Origin: Fibrobacter sp. UWB11
GTDB lineage: Bacteria; Fibrobacterota; Fibrobacteria; Fibrobacterales; Fibrobacteraceae
NCBI RefSeq assembly: GCF_900143015.1
Contig: NZ_FSRT01000001.1
Span: forward strand, 1,674,001-1,738,000
Direction: 5' to 3'
Length of the DNA stretch: 64,000 bases
Made by a program: the position numbers and the translations under genes. Positions 34,438 through 42,465 of the stretch are shown here, one piece after another. Numbering within the stretch: the first letter of the stretch is position 1; every line of letters starts with the position of its first letter. The notes below the pieces were generated by a model that was not told the DNA's origin, ran no database searches, and worked only from the letters and a program-made list of their open reading frames with translations.

Positions 34438-35349
34438 TTACACCCAATAATTTTTATGCATAGAAGCTTTACGTAATTGAGGTAAACTCATTTTTTTAAA
34501 CTTACGCCCCCTGCGATTCGCTAAGAACTTTACACCGCTTTCAATAATATAATAGGCAGCGCTAAACAGGCGTCCTTGCGACAACAACTTCTTTTCAACC
34601 CACTTGACCATCTTTATGCCTTCAGATGTTGCCGAAATATTTGCAAACAATTCAGGATGCATAGTCATGAAGGCAGACACATCGAAATTTCTAGTATACT
34701 GTTGCTTTAAACTGTAATTATGCGAATGCCATACACCAGCAGTCCCAACGTATGCGATTTTGTAGCCTGCATAAATGAACTGTGCTGCAATTTTCATATC
34801 CTCGTTAATAAGAATATGCTTGTCAAAGCCTCCAATAGCCTCATAAGCAGTACGACGAAATGCAGAGCAACAATCCGAGGCAAAAAAAGTCTTTACGCCC
34901 AAACGGGGAATATCATCTTTGCTACGAACAAAGCATACTTCGGGATAATTAAATTCGCGGGTTAGCTTTTCGATAGGACTAGCATCTTCACGAGGAACTT
35001 GACGTCCACTCGCCATTGCTATTTTTTCATCCTCGGCAAAAGGAGCTATCAAGCGTTCCACATAACGAGCATCACACGGCAAAGCATCTTGCGTAAGGCA
35101 TAAAATAAAGTCACCGGAAGTGTGCTGAATAGCTAAATCCCTAGTACCGCCATGATTAAAATTTTTACGATCAATGGAGATTACTTTTACCCCATCAAAA
35201 TTCATAGCCTTCGCCACGGTGTCATCATCAGAAGCAGAATCAACAATGACAATTTCATCAATAGAAACAGTCTGTTCCTTAAGTCGCTTTAGCAACGGTT
35301 CTATGAATTTTCCAGCATTAAGCGTAGGTATGATGAGACTAATCTTCAC
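34438..35349 (-). CDS. glycosyltransferase family 2 (rhamnosyltransferase-like)
   Basis: The GT-A fold is shown by ISLIIPTLNAGKFIEPLLKRL, VDSASDDDTVAKA, DRKNFNHGGTRDLAIQHTSGDFILCLTQDALP and KHILINEDMKIAAQFIYAGYKI. The NHGGTRDLA and TQDA motifs are typical of rhamnosyltransferases. The start is taken as GTG 35349, one base after the epimerase stop. A longer frame would read back into the epimerase gene. 303 aa. Confidence 0.85.
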   Translation of the reverse strand: MKISLIIPTLNAGKFIEPLLKRLKEQTVSIDEIVIVDSASDDDTVAKAMNFDGVKVISIDRKNFNHGGTRDLAIQHTSGDFILCLTQDALPCDARYVERLIAPFAEDEKIAMASGRQVPREDASPIEKLTREFNYPEVCFVRSKDDIPRLGVKTFFASDCCSAFRRTAYEAIGGFDKHILINEDMKIAAQFIYAGYKIAYVGTAGVWHSHNYSLKQQYTRNFDVSAFMTMHPELFANISATSEGIKMVKWVEKKLLSQGRLFSAAYYIIESGVKFLANRRGRKFKKMSLPQLRKASMHKNYWV

Positions 35350-35350
35350 C

Positions 35351-36382
35351 TTATTCCAATCCCTTCCCGTTACAGTCCTTATACCAATCGCGGAAGGCAT
35401 CTTCAAGCGAATAAGAAAGCGGGTAATTTTGTGCAAGTTTTTGTCCGTCGATATTGGTACTCACCATGAGCTTTTTCACGCGGGCAGGACAAATTCCAAG
35501 ACCAAGCCCTCCGAGCATTCCGCAAACGGTTGCAGCGGCCATCATCGGTTTATGCGGGATAAACGGAATATAGCGTTTCATTTCCGTTGCTTTGAGCATG
35601 GTGTTAGCAATTTGTTCGATGGTAAACGACGGGTAATAGCAGCAGTTGAATAACTGTACCCTAGATTCCGGGTCAAGCCCGGAATGACAAGAAGCAGCTT
35701 TCTCGGCCATTTCAAGCATGATTCGTACAAGGTCTTTCACATAAATGCAAGCCTTGATAGTATCCTTGCGACCGGCGTAGGCAAACTTATGACTTTTCAA
35801 GCCCTTATAAAGACGGGTCATGTTGCCGTGCTCGCCTGTTCCGAATACAATTCCCGGACGCACGATAGAAAGCCTGCGACTTTCATTTTCTGCAGTCCAT
35901 TCGCGATGAATTTTTTCAGCAACCAACTTCGAAATTCCATAAGGCGTATTAGGGGTCGGCAAAGTTTCTTCAGTTTTCAGTTCTTCCGCAGCGCCATAGG
36001 GAGCAATACTGCTGGTAAAAACGATGTTTTCAATGCCGTGCTTGCGTGCAAAATCGCAGACATTTTCCGCACCACGGATGTTCGTCTCAAAGTAGGCGTA
36101 ATCCGGATGCCCAGGAGTGCGGTGGATAGCCGCAAAGTTGAAAATCAGGGTATCTTTGCCAAACTCGCCTTGCATATCGATGGGGTTACGCACATCGACT
36201 TTCTGGTAACAGATTGCTTCGTTGCCTTTAGGCTCCTCGCAATGACTTTTCTGGGAGGATTCGTCGGCAAGCAAATCGGCGATATAAACTTTTGCGTTAG
36301 GGTATTTTTCGCGAAGTAGATTCGCCATGTGCGTTCCAATAAACCCACATCCACCAAAGATTATGAAGTTATTAAAGTCCAT
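35351..36382 (-). CDS. NAD-dependent sugar epimerase/dehydratase with repeat insertions
   Basis: An extended SDR enzyme: NAD motif GGCGFIGTH, Ser/Thr at FTSSIAPYG and the catalytic YGISK. It modifies a nucleotide sugar for the cluster and is its first gene. Two segments are repeat-encoded: KSHCEEPKGNEAICYQKV near residue 46 (36212-36246) and ASCHSGLDPESRVQ near 240 (35664-35689). Both sit in loops between conserved strands. ATG 36382 has GGGGAG just upstream. GC content is higher than in the downstream genes. Confidence 0.85.
   Translation of the reverse strand: MDFNNFIIFGGCGFIGTHMANLLREKYPNAKVYIADLLADESSQKSHCEEPKGNEAICYQKVDVRNPIDMQGEFGKDTLIFNFAAIHRTPGHPDYAYFETNIRGAENVCDFARKHGIENIVFTSSIAPYGAAEELKTEETLPTPNTPYGISKLVAEKIHREWTAENESRRLSIVRPGIVFGTGEHGNMTRLYKGLKSHKFAYAGRKDTIKACIYVKDLVRIMLEMAEKAASCHSGLDPESRVQLFNCCYYPSFTIEQIANTMLKATEMKRYIPFIPHKPMMAAATVCGMLGGLGLGICPARVKKLMVSTNIDGQKLAQNYPLSYSLEDAFRDWYKDCNGKGLE
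35664..35689. repeat. dispersed repeat in frame in epimerase (1)
   Basis: GATTCCGGGTCAAGCCCGGA then ATGACA; the arms TCCGGG/CCCGGA form a hairpin. On the coding strand it reads CHSGLDPES. Confidence 0.85.
36212..36246. repeat. dispersed repeat in frame in epimerase (2)
   Basis: GATTGCTTCGTTGCCTTTAG…CTCGCAATGAC. On the coding strand it reads HCEEPKGNEAI, the same subtype as the hrpB copies at 43705 and 44145. Confidence 0.85.
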
Positions 36383-36457
36383 AAGCTCCCCTATGCCTCC
36401 CAACTTTTATCTGCAAAAAGTTCACTCACCACACATGGCATAAAATCTACTTTACAA

Positions 36458-36577
36458 TCACAAGCCAACGGGATACCACGGACCATCAGATTCCTTACGC
36501 CAAGGAACTTCTGGCACCACTGGTTCAAAAACAACAAGACACCCATCAGCATCGACAATCACCTCTAGTTCAAGCAT
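36458..36577 (-). CDS. possible small protein, 39 aa
   Basis: Reads MLELEVIVDADGCLVVF…PEVPWRKESDGPWYPVGL with coding-like composition. No ribosome-binding site is evident and no family is recognised. It lies in the otherwise empty 36383-36757 gap, which also holds a GC-rich hairpin (GCCGCC-GACA-GGCGGC) near 36740. It could be a gene remnant. Confidence 0.3.
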   Translation of the reverse strand: MLELEVIVDADGCLVVFEPVVPEVPWRKESDGPWYPVGL

Positions 36578-36757
36578 TTGATCACAAGAATTGACAAAAG
36601 CCCATTATTTCGTTCAAAACGCCAAAAACGCTTAAACAATATGAAAAATATAAGAAATGGATGAGATATTTTCAAGTGATAATTAACCCAATAATAGCAG
36701 TTCCCCACCACGTAGCTAGGATTGGGTGGAATTGTGCCGCCGACAGGCGGCCATGTC

Positions 36758-36991
36758 CTATTTTTTCTGCAGCTCCAGCACCTTTTCTATAGGAAGATGC
36801 GAATACTTTACAATTTCCTCGATAGGCTTGTTATCGGCTAGCATGTCTAGAGCAACTTTTTCTAAAGCTTGTTGTAAACCTTTCTCTAGACCTTTCTCTA
36901 GACCTTTCTCTAGACCTTCCTGTAAACCTTCTTCATGGGCACGGACTTTCAGCGAGGCGAGATAGTCAAGTTCTTCTTCTGTCATTACCAT
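36758..36991 (-). CDS. Rpn-type C-terminal fragment (77 aa)
   Basis: MTEEELDYLASLKVRAHEEG is followed by EGLEKG repeats and a tail (LADNKPIEEIVKYSHLPIEKVLELQKK) typical of Rpn-family C-termini. A stop codon lies about eight codons upstream in frame, and no nuclease domain precedes it. It may be a decayed gene end or another free tail cassette. The nearest upstream AGGGA is far from the ATG. Confidence 0.55.
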   Translation of the reverse strand: MVMTEEELDYLASLKVRAHEEGLQEGLEKGLEKGLEKGLQQALEKVALDMLADNKPIEEIVKYSHLPIEKVLELQKK

Positions 36992-37041
36992 ATTCTTTGC
37001 CTGTTCCCTGAGGAGTTTTTACTTTGACCAGCGAGCACACC

Positions 37042-37560
37042 CTATTTCAAAGCCATGACTGCAGCAAGTAGCTTAGGCGAAGCACCATTCGAGCGAAGGA
37101 ATTTTACAATTTTTGCTTTTCCTTTAGCTTCTCCTTTAACAAAGCCCAAGGCCTTCCCTTTAGCAAGGCCCTTAGCTTCACCTTTTGCTTCGCCCTTGGC
37201 AAAACCCTTTGCCTCTCCCTTGGCAAAACCCTTCGCCTCTCCCTTGGCAAAGCCTTCAGCTTCACCTCTGCGGCGGGCAGTCGTAATCCCGGCCCAATAT
37301 TCTCTCTTGTCATGCATACGATTTACCACCTTTTTCAAAAAATCACTAGTCGAATTCTTCACCAGCAGCCGCTCATAGACATCCCTGATTTCGTCTACAA
37401 CGTTTGCCGGAATACATTTTGCCTTCGGTGCGTTCTTGAAGATTTCTAACCATTGCCGTTCGAGTTCGTTACCCCCGGTAGGGACGAACTTAGTTAAGTC
37501 AACGATAATATACCTCTTTTTAGCATAGATGGGAAGAGCCCGCTTTTTCGTCGGGCGTTC
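37042..37560 (-). pseudogene. 5'-truncated Rpn-family gene with internal start
   Basis: The open frame reads KKRYIIVDLTKFVPTGGNELERQW…NVVDEIRDVYERLL, matching the middle of Rpn-type proteins, then a tail with GEAKGFAKG repeats and LRSNGASPKLLAAVMALK. The nuclease core is missing and the frame closes upstream near galE. ATG 37317 (MHDKREYW) has AAGGTGG eight bases upstream and would express just the tail, as at the other Rpn loci. Confidence 0.6.
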
Positions 37561-37630
37561 AGATTTTTAACAACATTCCTTTGTGAAAATTTTGTATATT
37601 ATGTCCCGAACTTTTTTACTTGGAGTTTTT

Positions 37631-38647
37631 ATGAAAATCGCTGTTATGGGTGGAGCCGGCTATATCGGGAGCCACACCATTATTGAGCTTTACAAAGCAG
37701 GTCATTCGGTAGTAGTAGTCGATAATCTTGTGAACTCCAGCAACGAATCTTTGCGCCGCGTGGGCGAACTCGTTGGCTCCCCTATCCCGTTTGTAAATGC
37801 CGATGTCCGTGACGCTGCCGCCATGGACAAGATTTTTAGCGAAAACAAGTTTGATGCATGTATCCACTTTGCCGGGCTCAAGGCTGTGGGCGAATCGGTG
37901 GCAAAGCCGCTGGAATACTACGAGAACAACATGAACGCCACGTTCGTGTTGCTCCATGCCATGCGCAACCACGGTTGCAAGAACATCATTTTCAGTTCGT
38001 CGGCCACGGTTTACGGCAATCCGGCCATCATCCCGATTACCGAAGACTGCCCCAAGGGCCAGTGCACCAACCCCTACGGGCAAACCAAGTCCATGCTCGA
38101 AGAGGTTCTCCGCGACGTGCAAAAGGCAGACCCGGAATGGAACGTGGTGCTGCTCCGCTATTTCAACCCGATTGGCGCGCACCCGAGCGGCCGCATTGGC
38201 GAAGATCCGAACGGGATTCCGAACAACCTCATGCCGTACATTACGCAGACGGCGGTCGGCATCCGCAAGGAACTTGGTGTTTTCGGCAACGATTACGATA
38301 CTCCAGATGGCACGGGCGTCCGCGACTATATCCATGTTTGCGACCTTGCCGCAGGCCATGTGGCTGCACTGCAGGCTATCGAGCGCAAGTGCGGGCTTGC
38401 GATTTACAACCTCGGCACGGGCCACGGCTACTCCGTTCTCGATGTCGTAAAGGCTTTTGAAAAGGCAAACGGTGTCAAGATTCCGTACAGTATCAAGCCG
38501 CGCCGCGCAGGCGATATTGCCACTTGCTACTGCAATCCGCAAAAGGCATTCGACGAGCTTGGATGGAAGGCTAAGTATGGCATCGAAGAAATGTGCCGCG
38601 ACGCCTGGAACTGGCAAAAGCAAAACCCCAAGGGTTACAGAGGCTAA
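37631..38647 (+). CDS. galE: UDP-glucose 4-epimerase
   Basis: An SDR epimerase of 338 aa: NAD motif GGAGYIGSH, FSSSATVYG with the catalytic Ser/Thr, NPYGQTK with the Tyr-x3-Lys pair, and the RYFNPIGAHPSGRIGEDP segment diagnostic for GalE. It interconverts UDP-glucose and UDP-galactose, supplying precursors for the polysaccharide cluster. The start is the ATG with GGAG six bases upstream; an upstream ATG in frame has no site. Codon use is strongly biased. Confidence 0.96.
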   Translation: MKIAVMGGAGYIGSHTIIELYKAGHSVVVVDNLVNSSNESLRRVGELVGSPIPFVNADVRDAAAMDKIFSENKFDACIHFAGLKAVGESVAKPLEYYENNMNATFVLLHAMRNHGCKNIIFSSSATVYGNPAIIPITEDCPKGQCTNPYGQTKSMLEEVLRDVQKADPEWNVVLLRYFNPIGAHPSGRIGEDPNGIPNNLMPYITQTAVGIRKELGVFGNDYDTPDGTGVRDYIHVCDLAAGHVAALQAIERKCGLAIYNLGTGHGYSVLDVVKAFEKANGVKIPYSIKPRRAGDIATCYCNPQKAFDELGWKAKYGIEEMCRDAWNWQKQNPKGYRG

Positions 38648-38655
38648 GCCTTTTT

Positions 38656-38710
38656 GTCACCCCGGCCTCCGTTCCATGGCATGTCACCCCGGACTCCGTT
38701 CCGGGGTCGC
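38656..38710. repeat. two tandem dispersed repeats after galE
   Basis: GTCACCCCGGCCTCCGTTCC… and GTCACCCCGGACTCCGTTCC…GGGGTCGCC. The second has CCCCGG/CCGGGG arms. Family edges (GTCA…) are clear. Confidence 0.75.
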
Positions 38711-38728
38711 CATTTACAAAAAAAAATC

Positions 38729-38756
38729 GCCTCTCGCTTTTAGCGAGAGGCTTTTT
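38729..38756. terminator. bidirectional terminator
   Basis: GCCTCTCGC-TTTTA-GCGAGAGGC then T5, with an A-run upstream. It lies between the convergent galE and the Cys-rich exported protein gene. Confidence 0.9.
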
Positions 38757-38770
38757 AGCATTACGCAAAC

Positions 38771-39256
38771 TTAGTCGCGGTAGTCACGGTGGTTGTGGTG
38801 ACCATGCTTCTTGCGCGGCGGTTCCGGACGGTTGTAGTTGCGATGTACTTCTTCGCATTCGCCAATGCTTCGGGCCGCAAAGAACTTGTGACGCTTCGGG
38901 TCCATGCAATCGATGCGGTCGGCGCGGTCACGGCGGTAGTCAATCTGCATCCAGACTTCGCCATTGTTGCAATAGAAGTCAAACTTACGTTCCTTTTCAC
39001 CACGGAAGCATTCGCCACGGCTATACATCTTCTGATCGTTGTCGTAACGTTCAGAATGAATCCTATCATGACGGTCACACTTCGGTTCAGCAAACTTGCA
39101 GGTTACAAGCGGCTTTGCCGGGGCCGGAGGAGGTGGCGGAGGAGGTACAGAACGGGAAGATTCTTCCTTCTTAGGTTCAACATTTATCGTCAATGCCATT
39201 GCAGAGGTGCTAAGCAGCATGAGCGACATGGCGCAAGTGAGCATAAGCTTTTTCAT
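38771..39256 (-). CDS. exported Cys- and His-rich protein, unknown function
   Basis: A signal peptide (MKKLMLTCAMSLMLLSTSAMA) is followed by a polyproline linker (PPPPPPPAPA), six Cys in pairs (CKFAEPKC, GECF, FYC, DCMD, GECEE) and a His/Arg-rich tail (KKHGHHNHRDYRD). The Cys suggest disulfides in the periplasm; the tail could bind metal. GAGG precedes the ATG. No family is recognised. Confidence 0.7.
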   Translation of the reverse strand: MKKLMLTCAMSLMLLSTSAMALTINVEPKKEESSRSVPPPPPPPAPAKPLVTCKFAEPKCDRHDRIHSERYDNDQKMYSRGECFRGEKERKFDFYCNNGEVWMQIDYRRDRADRIDCMDPKRHKFFAARSIGECEEVHRNYNRPEPPRKKHGHHNHRDYRD

Positions 39257-39330
39257 ATAGCCTCATTATACTTTAATTGTTACATCAAAGATAATATATT
39301 AAATATTTTGTTACAAAACCAACTGTTTAC

Positions 39331-39366
39331 AAAAAAAATGGCCTTGCCGTTTGGGGGCAAAACCAT
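39331..39366 (-). terminator. terminator after ppa
   Basis: Minus strand: an 11-pair stem (ATGGTTTTGCC/GGCAAGGCCAT, two G-U pairs), loop CCCAAAC, then eight T. Confidence 0.8.
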
Positions 39367-39416
39367 TGTAAAAAGCTATAGCGAACAAACTCGTTCGAGA
39401 GCCGCACAAACTCGCC

Positions 39417-40007
39417 TTAAATCAACTCTTCGGCAGTTATCTTTTCGTCGTGTTCGGGTTCCTGGTAGCAGGATTCGGGCACTTGCACCTGGTTCTGAAA
39501 ATAAGCCTTGTGCGCAGCAATCACCTTTTCGCGGGCAAAAGCGGCATCCTTCCATTCACCAATTTGTACGTCCTTGCCTTCGAGTTCCTTGTAGTTCTGG
39601 AAAAAGTTCTTGGTAATGCGGAGGAACATCTGGTCCACGTCGGTAATGTCGCAGAACGGACGCGGGTTAAATACCGGCACGCCCAAAACCTTGTAGTCCT
39701 TTTTGCCACCGTCAGTCATGTCGAGAGCGCCAATCACGCGGCACGTGCAAACCGTACCCGTAATCATGGATGCCGGGCTGTAAATGAGCATGTCCAGGGC
39801 ATCGCCATCGTCGGCCTTGGTGCTCGGGATAAAACCATACGTGCAGGGGTAGCTCATGGAGCTCAAAAGGCAGCGGTCCAGACGGAACACATGCAAACGT
39901 TCGTCGTATTCGTATTTCAAATTCGTGTCTTTGCCGATTTCCACGACGCAATCCACTTCGTAGGGGTACTTGCGCCCGATAGGAAGATCCAGATAATTAA
40001 TGGCCAT
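39417..40007 (-). CDS. ppa: inorganic pyrophosphatase
   Basis: Family I soluble pyrophosphatase, 196 aa. YEVDCVVEIGKDTNLKYEYD and MSYPCTYGFIPSTKADDGDALDMLI contain the metal-binding Asp cluster (DGDALD), followed by KDYKVLGVPV and FFQNYKELEGK. It hydrolyses pyrophosphate in the cytoplasm. GGAG lies five bases before the ATG. Monocistronic, with its own terminator. Confidence 0.94.
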   Translation of the reverse strand: MAINYLDLPIGRKYPYEVDCVVEIGKDTNLKYEYDERLHVFRLDRCLLSSMSYPCTYGFIPSTKADDGDALDMLIYSPASMITGTVCTCRVIGALDMTDGGKKDYKVLGVPVFNPRPFCDITDVDQMFLRITKNFFQNYKELEGKDVQIGEWKDAAFAREKVIAAHKAYFQNQVQVPESCYQEPEHDEKITAEELI

Positions 40008-40101
40008 TTATTCTCCGTAGGCCCACTTTGAGCCATTTTTCTTTCTTTTTTAATACAGTAGCGTAAATTTAACTTTTATTTACAAAAAATCAAGGGGGAT
40101 G

Positions 40102-41796
40102 CTAGCGGCTACGCCAGCGAGCGGATGTCGTCTTTTCGAAGAGGCCAATGTGGAATACCGGTTCCCCGTGGTCCGGGCTGTAACCCACTTCAAAGCGGAT
40201 TCGGTCAAGCGCGGGTATCACGAGATGCACACCGCCATAAACAGCGCCTTCGTAATTTTTCCAGCCGGGCGTTCCTTTGTTCCAAAGCAAACTTCCGTCC
40301 AAGCCAGCCACCAATTGCAATCCATAGAAGAAGTTGATTCCCCACAGCGAGGCGGAACGGCGTTCGAGCAATACAAAACGTTCTTCGAGGTTTACGAGAG
40401 CTTCGTGTTCGCCCAAGCGCTTCGAGCTCGATTCATGGCCACGGAAGGTATTCGCGCCGCCATGATAGAAGTAATCATAAAAGCGGACATGTCCCGGACG
40501 CAGGCGCACCAATGCCGTAGCCCCCGTCACGAACGGTCCAAACGAATAGTAGGCGCGAGCATCTTCCAAGAATTCCGTATAATGTTCATCGTTCATTTCG
40601 CGGAATCCCATGTGCGAGACCATGCTTTCAAAATAAATTCCCTTGCGCGTATCAATTTCGCTATCGCGGAAATCCACGGCAACGCCAAGGCCAAATTCCG
40701 GCAGATGTTCCGGCCCGCCTTCAAGATAGCGGTAAGCAGTCTTCCCTAAAATCGAGAAATGCGGAATCAGTTTCCAGTTTACATCTAAACTAACCAACCA
40801 ACTTGCATCACGGAAACCGCGAATATCATCCCAGCTGTTTGTTCTCAAGAACTCGAAGTTCCAGCCAACGGGGAGCCCCAAGAAATAAGGTGAACTTGCA
40901 TAGAACGCGTATTCGTTGTTATCGAAGAACGGGTCGACAGATGTACGGTACTGGACTTCGGCACGGATGTCTTCGCCAAGGATGTTCAGGTTTGCAAGCG
41001 CAAGGCCAATCATGAACCCATCGCGGTCCGTCTTTTTGCCAGCTGGCGACGGAATCCAGCGGAAAATTTCCTTGACATGGTAAACAAGCTTAACGGCATT
41101 CAAAGAATGGGCTGCCGAAAGATAGCTTGTTCCCGATGCATTTTGAACAACCTTTTTTTCCGCAATTTTCGAACTTGTTGCTGGGGACGACGCAACTGCA
41201 GAAAGCGTACCAATGTCCGAAGAAAGTCTAGATATCAGAGCTGCAAGCGAATCCGTATTCGAAGCCAACTGAGAAACGATAGACGAGAGTTCATCTGTAA
41301 CCGTCGGGAATCGCTCCACAAAAGCCGAAAGAGAATCCGATTCTGTCGAAAGTGTCGAAAACACCGACGAAAGCGCATCTGTATTGGAAGTCAACTGCGT
41401 GACAAACGACGAAAGCGTATCGGTGTATGGCGAAGGTTCTTCGGTTTGGGCTACAGCAACCGGTTCCGGCACGGGTTCATCTGGCGCACCGAGCATGTCG
41501 TTGATAGATTCGCTAAACGGTTCGCACGTGACCGTAATATCGGTAAACAGGTCCAGGTCTTGAAGTTTGCGCTTTTCAGCTTCAAAGGTTTGCTGCGAAA
41601 AATGGCCCCCAACTTTATGGGTCAGTTCCCGCATAACGACATGCGGTTTCGTATGGTCGAGCCCATTGATGTCAATCATTGCAATTGGGGTTCCATCGGC
41701 ACATTCATAAGTATTTTCTTCGAAAAGATTAACCCTTGCGGCATGCGACAACACCGCCATTCCAGCAATCAAAAGCGTAAGTGAAATCCTAGTCAT
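40102..41796 (-). CDS. Omp85/BamA-like outer-membrane protein with one POTRA-like domain
   Basis: A signal peptide ends near SHAARV. Residues of about 20-95 look like one POTRA (IAMIDINGLDHTKPHVVMRELTHKVGGHFSQQTFEAEKRKLQDLDLFTDI). A Ser/Leu/Asp-rich segment of near-repeats (about 120-215: TDELSSIVSQLASNTDSLAALISRL) then links to a surface-antigen barrel with FRGHESS (loop-6 RG motif) near residue 455 and a beta-strand C-terminus. It may insert or export proteins or lipids at the outer membrane. BamA itself has five POTRAs, so this is a different member. 564 aa. Confidence 0.78.
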   Translation of the reverse strand: MTRISLTLLIAGMAVLSHAARVNLFEENTYECADGTPIAMIDINGLDHTKPHVVMRELTHKVGGHFSQQTFEAEKRKLQDLDLFTDITVTCEPFSESINDMLGAPDEPVPEPVAVAQTEEPSPYTDTLSSFVTQLTSNTDALSSVFSTLSTESDSLSAFVERFPTVTDELSSIVSQLASNTDSLAALISRLSSDIGTLSAVASSPATSSKIAEKKVVQNASGTSYLSAAHSLNAVKLVYHVKEIFRWIPSPAGKKTDRDGFMIGLALANLNILGEDIRAEVQYRTSVDPFFDNNEYAFYASSPYFLGLPVGWNFEFLRTNSWDDIRGFRDASWLVSLDVNWKLIPHFSILGKTAYRYLEGGPEHLPEFGLGVAVDFRDSEIDTRKGIYFESMVSHMGFREMNDEHYTEFLEDARAYYSFGPFVTGATALVRLRPGHVRFYDYFYHGGANTFRGHESSSKRLGEHEALVNLEERFVLLERRSASLWGINFFYGLQLVAGLDGSLLWNKGTPGWKNYEGAVYGGVHLVIPALDRIRFEVGYSPDHGEPVFHIGLFEKTTSARWRSR

Positions 41797-41848
41797 ATTT
41801 TAAAGATATAAAAAATTGCTATATTGGGGTCACGAATTAGAGGTGATT

Positions 41849-42313
41849 ATGTTAGACTTTCTCGCAAACTATTGGCCCTACTTGGTTATCCTGGTCGTGG
41901 TCATTCTTTTGTTTTTTGTTCTCCGCGGATTCCTTAAAGGTTTGAAGGCCAGAAGCCCCTTCAACATGGAAAACATCCGCAAGAGCACCGAGCCGAACTT
42001 CCTTGCCCTCCAGCAGAAGTCCAAGGCTTTGCTCGCCGATGCCGACATGATTTGCGAAATCAAGCCGGGCAGCGATCAGGTGATTCCCAAGAAAGAAGAC
42101 GTCAAGTTTTTCCGTCGCGCCGTTTCGCAGAAGTTCAAGCTTGCAGTGTTCCAGGTTCCGGGCACCAACAAGGTTGTGTTCTTCTTCTGCAAAACCGAAG
42201 CTGGCATCCGTAGAAGACTCCAGAACTTGGTCATCAACCAGAAGTACCGCGAAGGCAAGCACCCCTACGTTGACGAAGCTACTGGCGAAAAGCTGAGATA
42301 TCCAAGAGCTTAG
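41849..42313 (+). CDS. membrane-anchored protein, unknown function
   Basis: A 154-aa protein with one N-terminal membrane helix (YWPYLVILVVVILLFFVLRGFL) and a cytoplasmic basic domain (FFRRAVSQKFKLAVFQVPGTNKVVFFF…RRRLQNLVINQKYREGKHPYVDEATGEKLRYP). AGAGGTG precedes the ATG. No family is recognised. Codon use is like that of well-expressed genes (AAG, CTC). Confidence 0.75.
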   Translation: MLDFLANYWPYLVILVVVILLFFVLRGFLKGLKARSPFNMENIRKSTEPNFLALQQKSKALLADADMICEIKPGSDQVIPKKEDVKFFRRAVSQKFKLAVFQVPGTNKVVFFFCKTEAGIRRRLQNLVINQKYREGKHPYVDEATGEKLRYPRA

Positions 42314-42315
42314 TA

Positions 42316-42382
42316 GCAGATTCCGTCATTCTGAGCAAAGCGAAGAATCTGCTGTCATCCTGAGCGAAGTCGAAGGATCTAG
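42316..42382. repeat. two tandem dispersed repeats
   Basis: CAGATTCCGTCATTCTGAGC…GAAGAATCTG and GTCATCCTGAGCGAAGTCGA then AGGATCT. The first has CAGATTC/GAATCTG ends. The same subtype occurs in frame in hrpB at 42930. Confidence 0.85.
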
Positions 42383-42402
42383 TTTCTTTTATTACGTAAT
42401 TG

Positions 42403-42433
42403 CCCCGGTCACAGTGCCGGGGTCAACTTTTTT
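42403..42433 (+). terminator. probable terminator before hrpB
   Basis: CCCCGGT-CACAGT-GCCGGGG, four bases, then six T. It ends the membrane-anchored protein gene. Confidence 0.55.
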
Positions 42434-42465
42434 AAAAAGAACCACAACAAGATAACGAGAGCCCA

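Noticed and set aside
39257-39300. TATAAT directly before the Cys-rich exported protein gene as its promoter
   Set aside because: It is only eight bases from the ATG and overlaps the ribosome-binding site region, leaving no leader.
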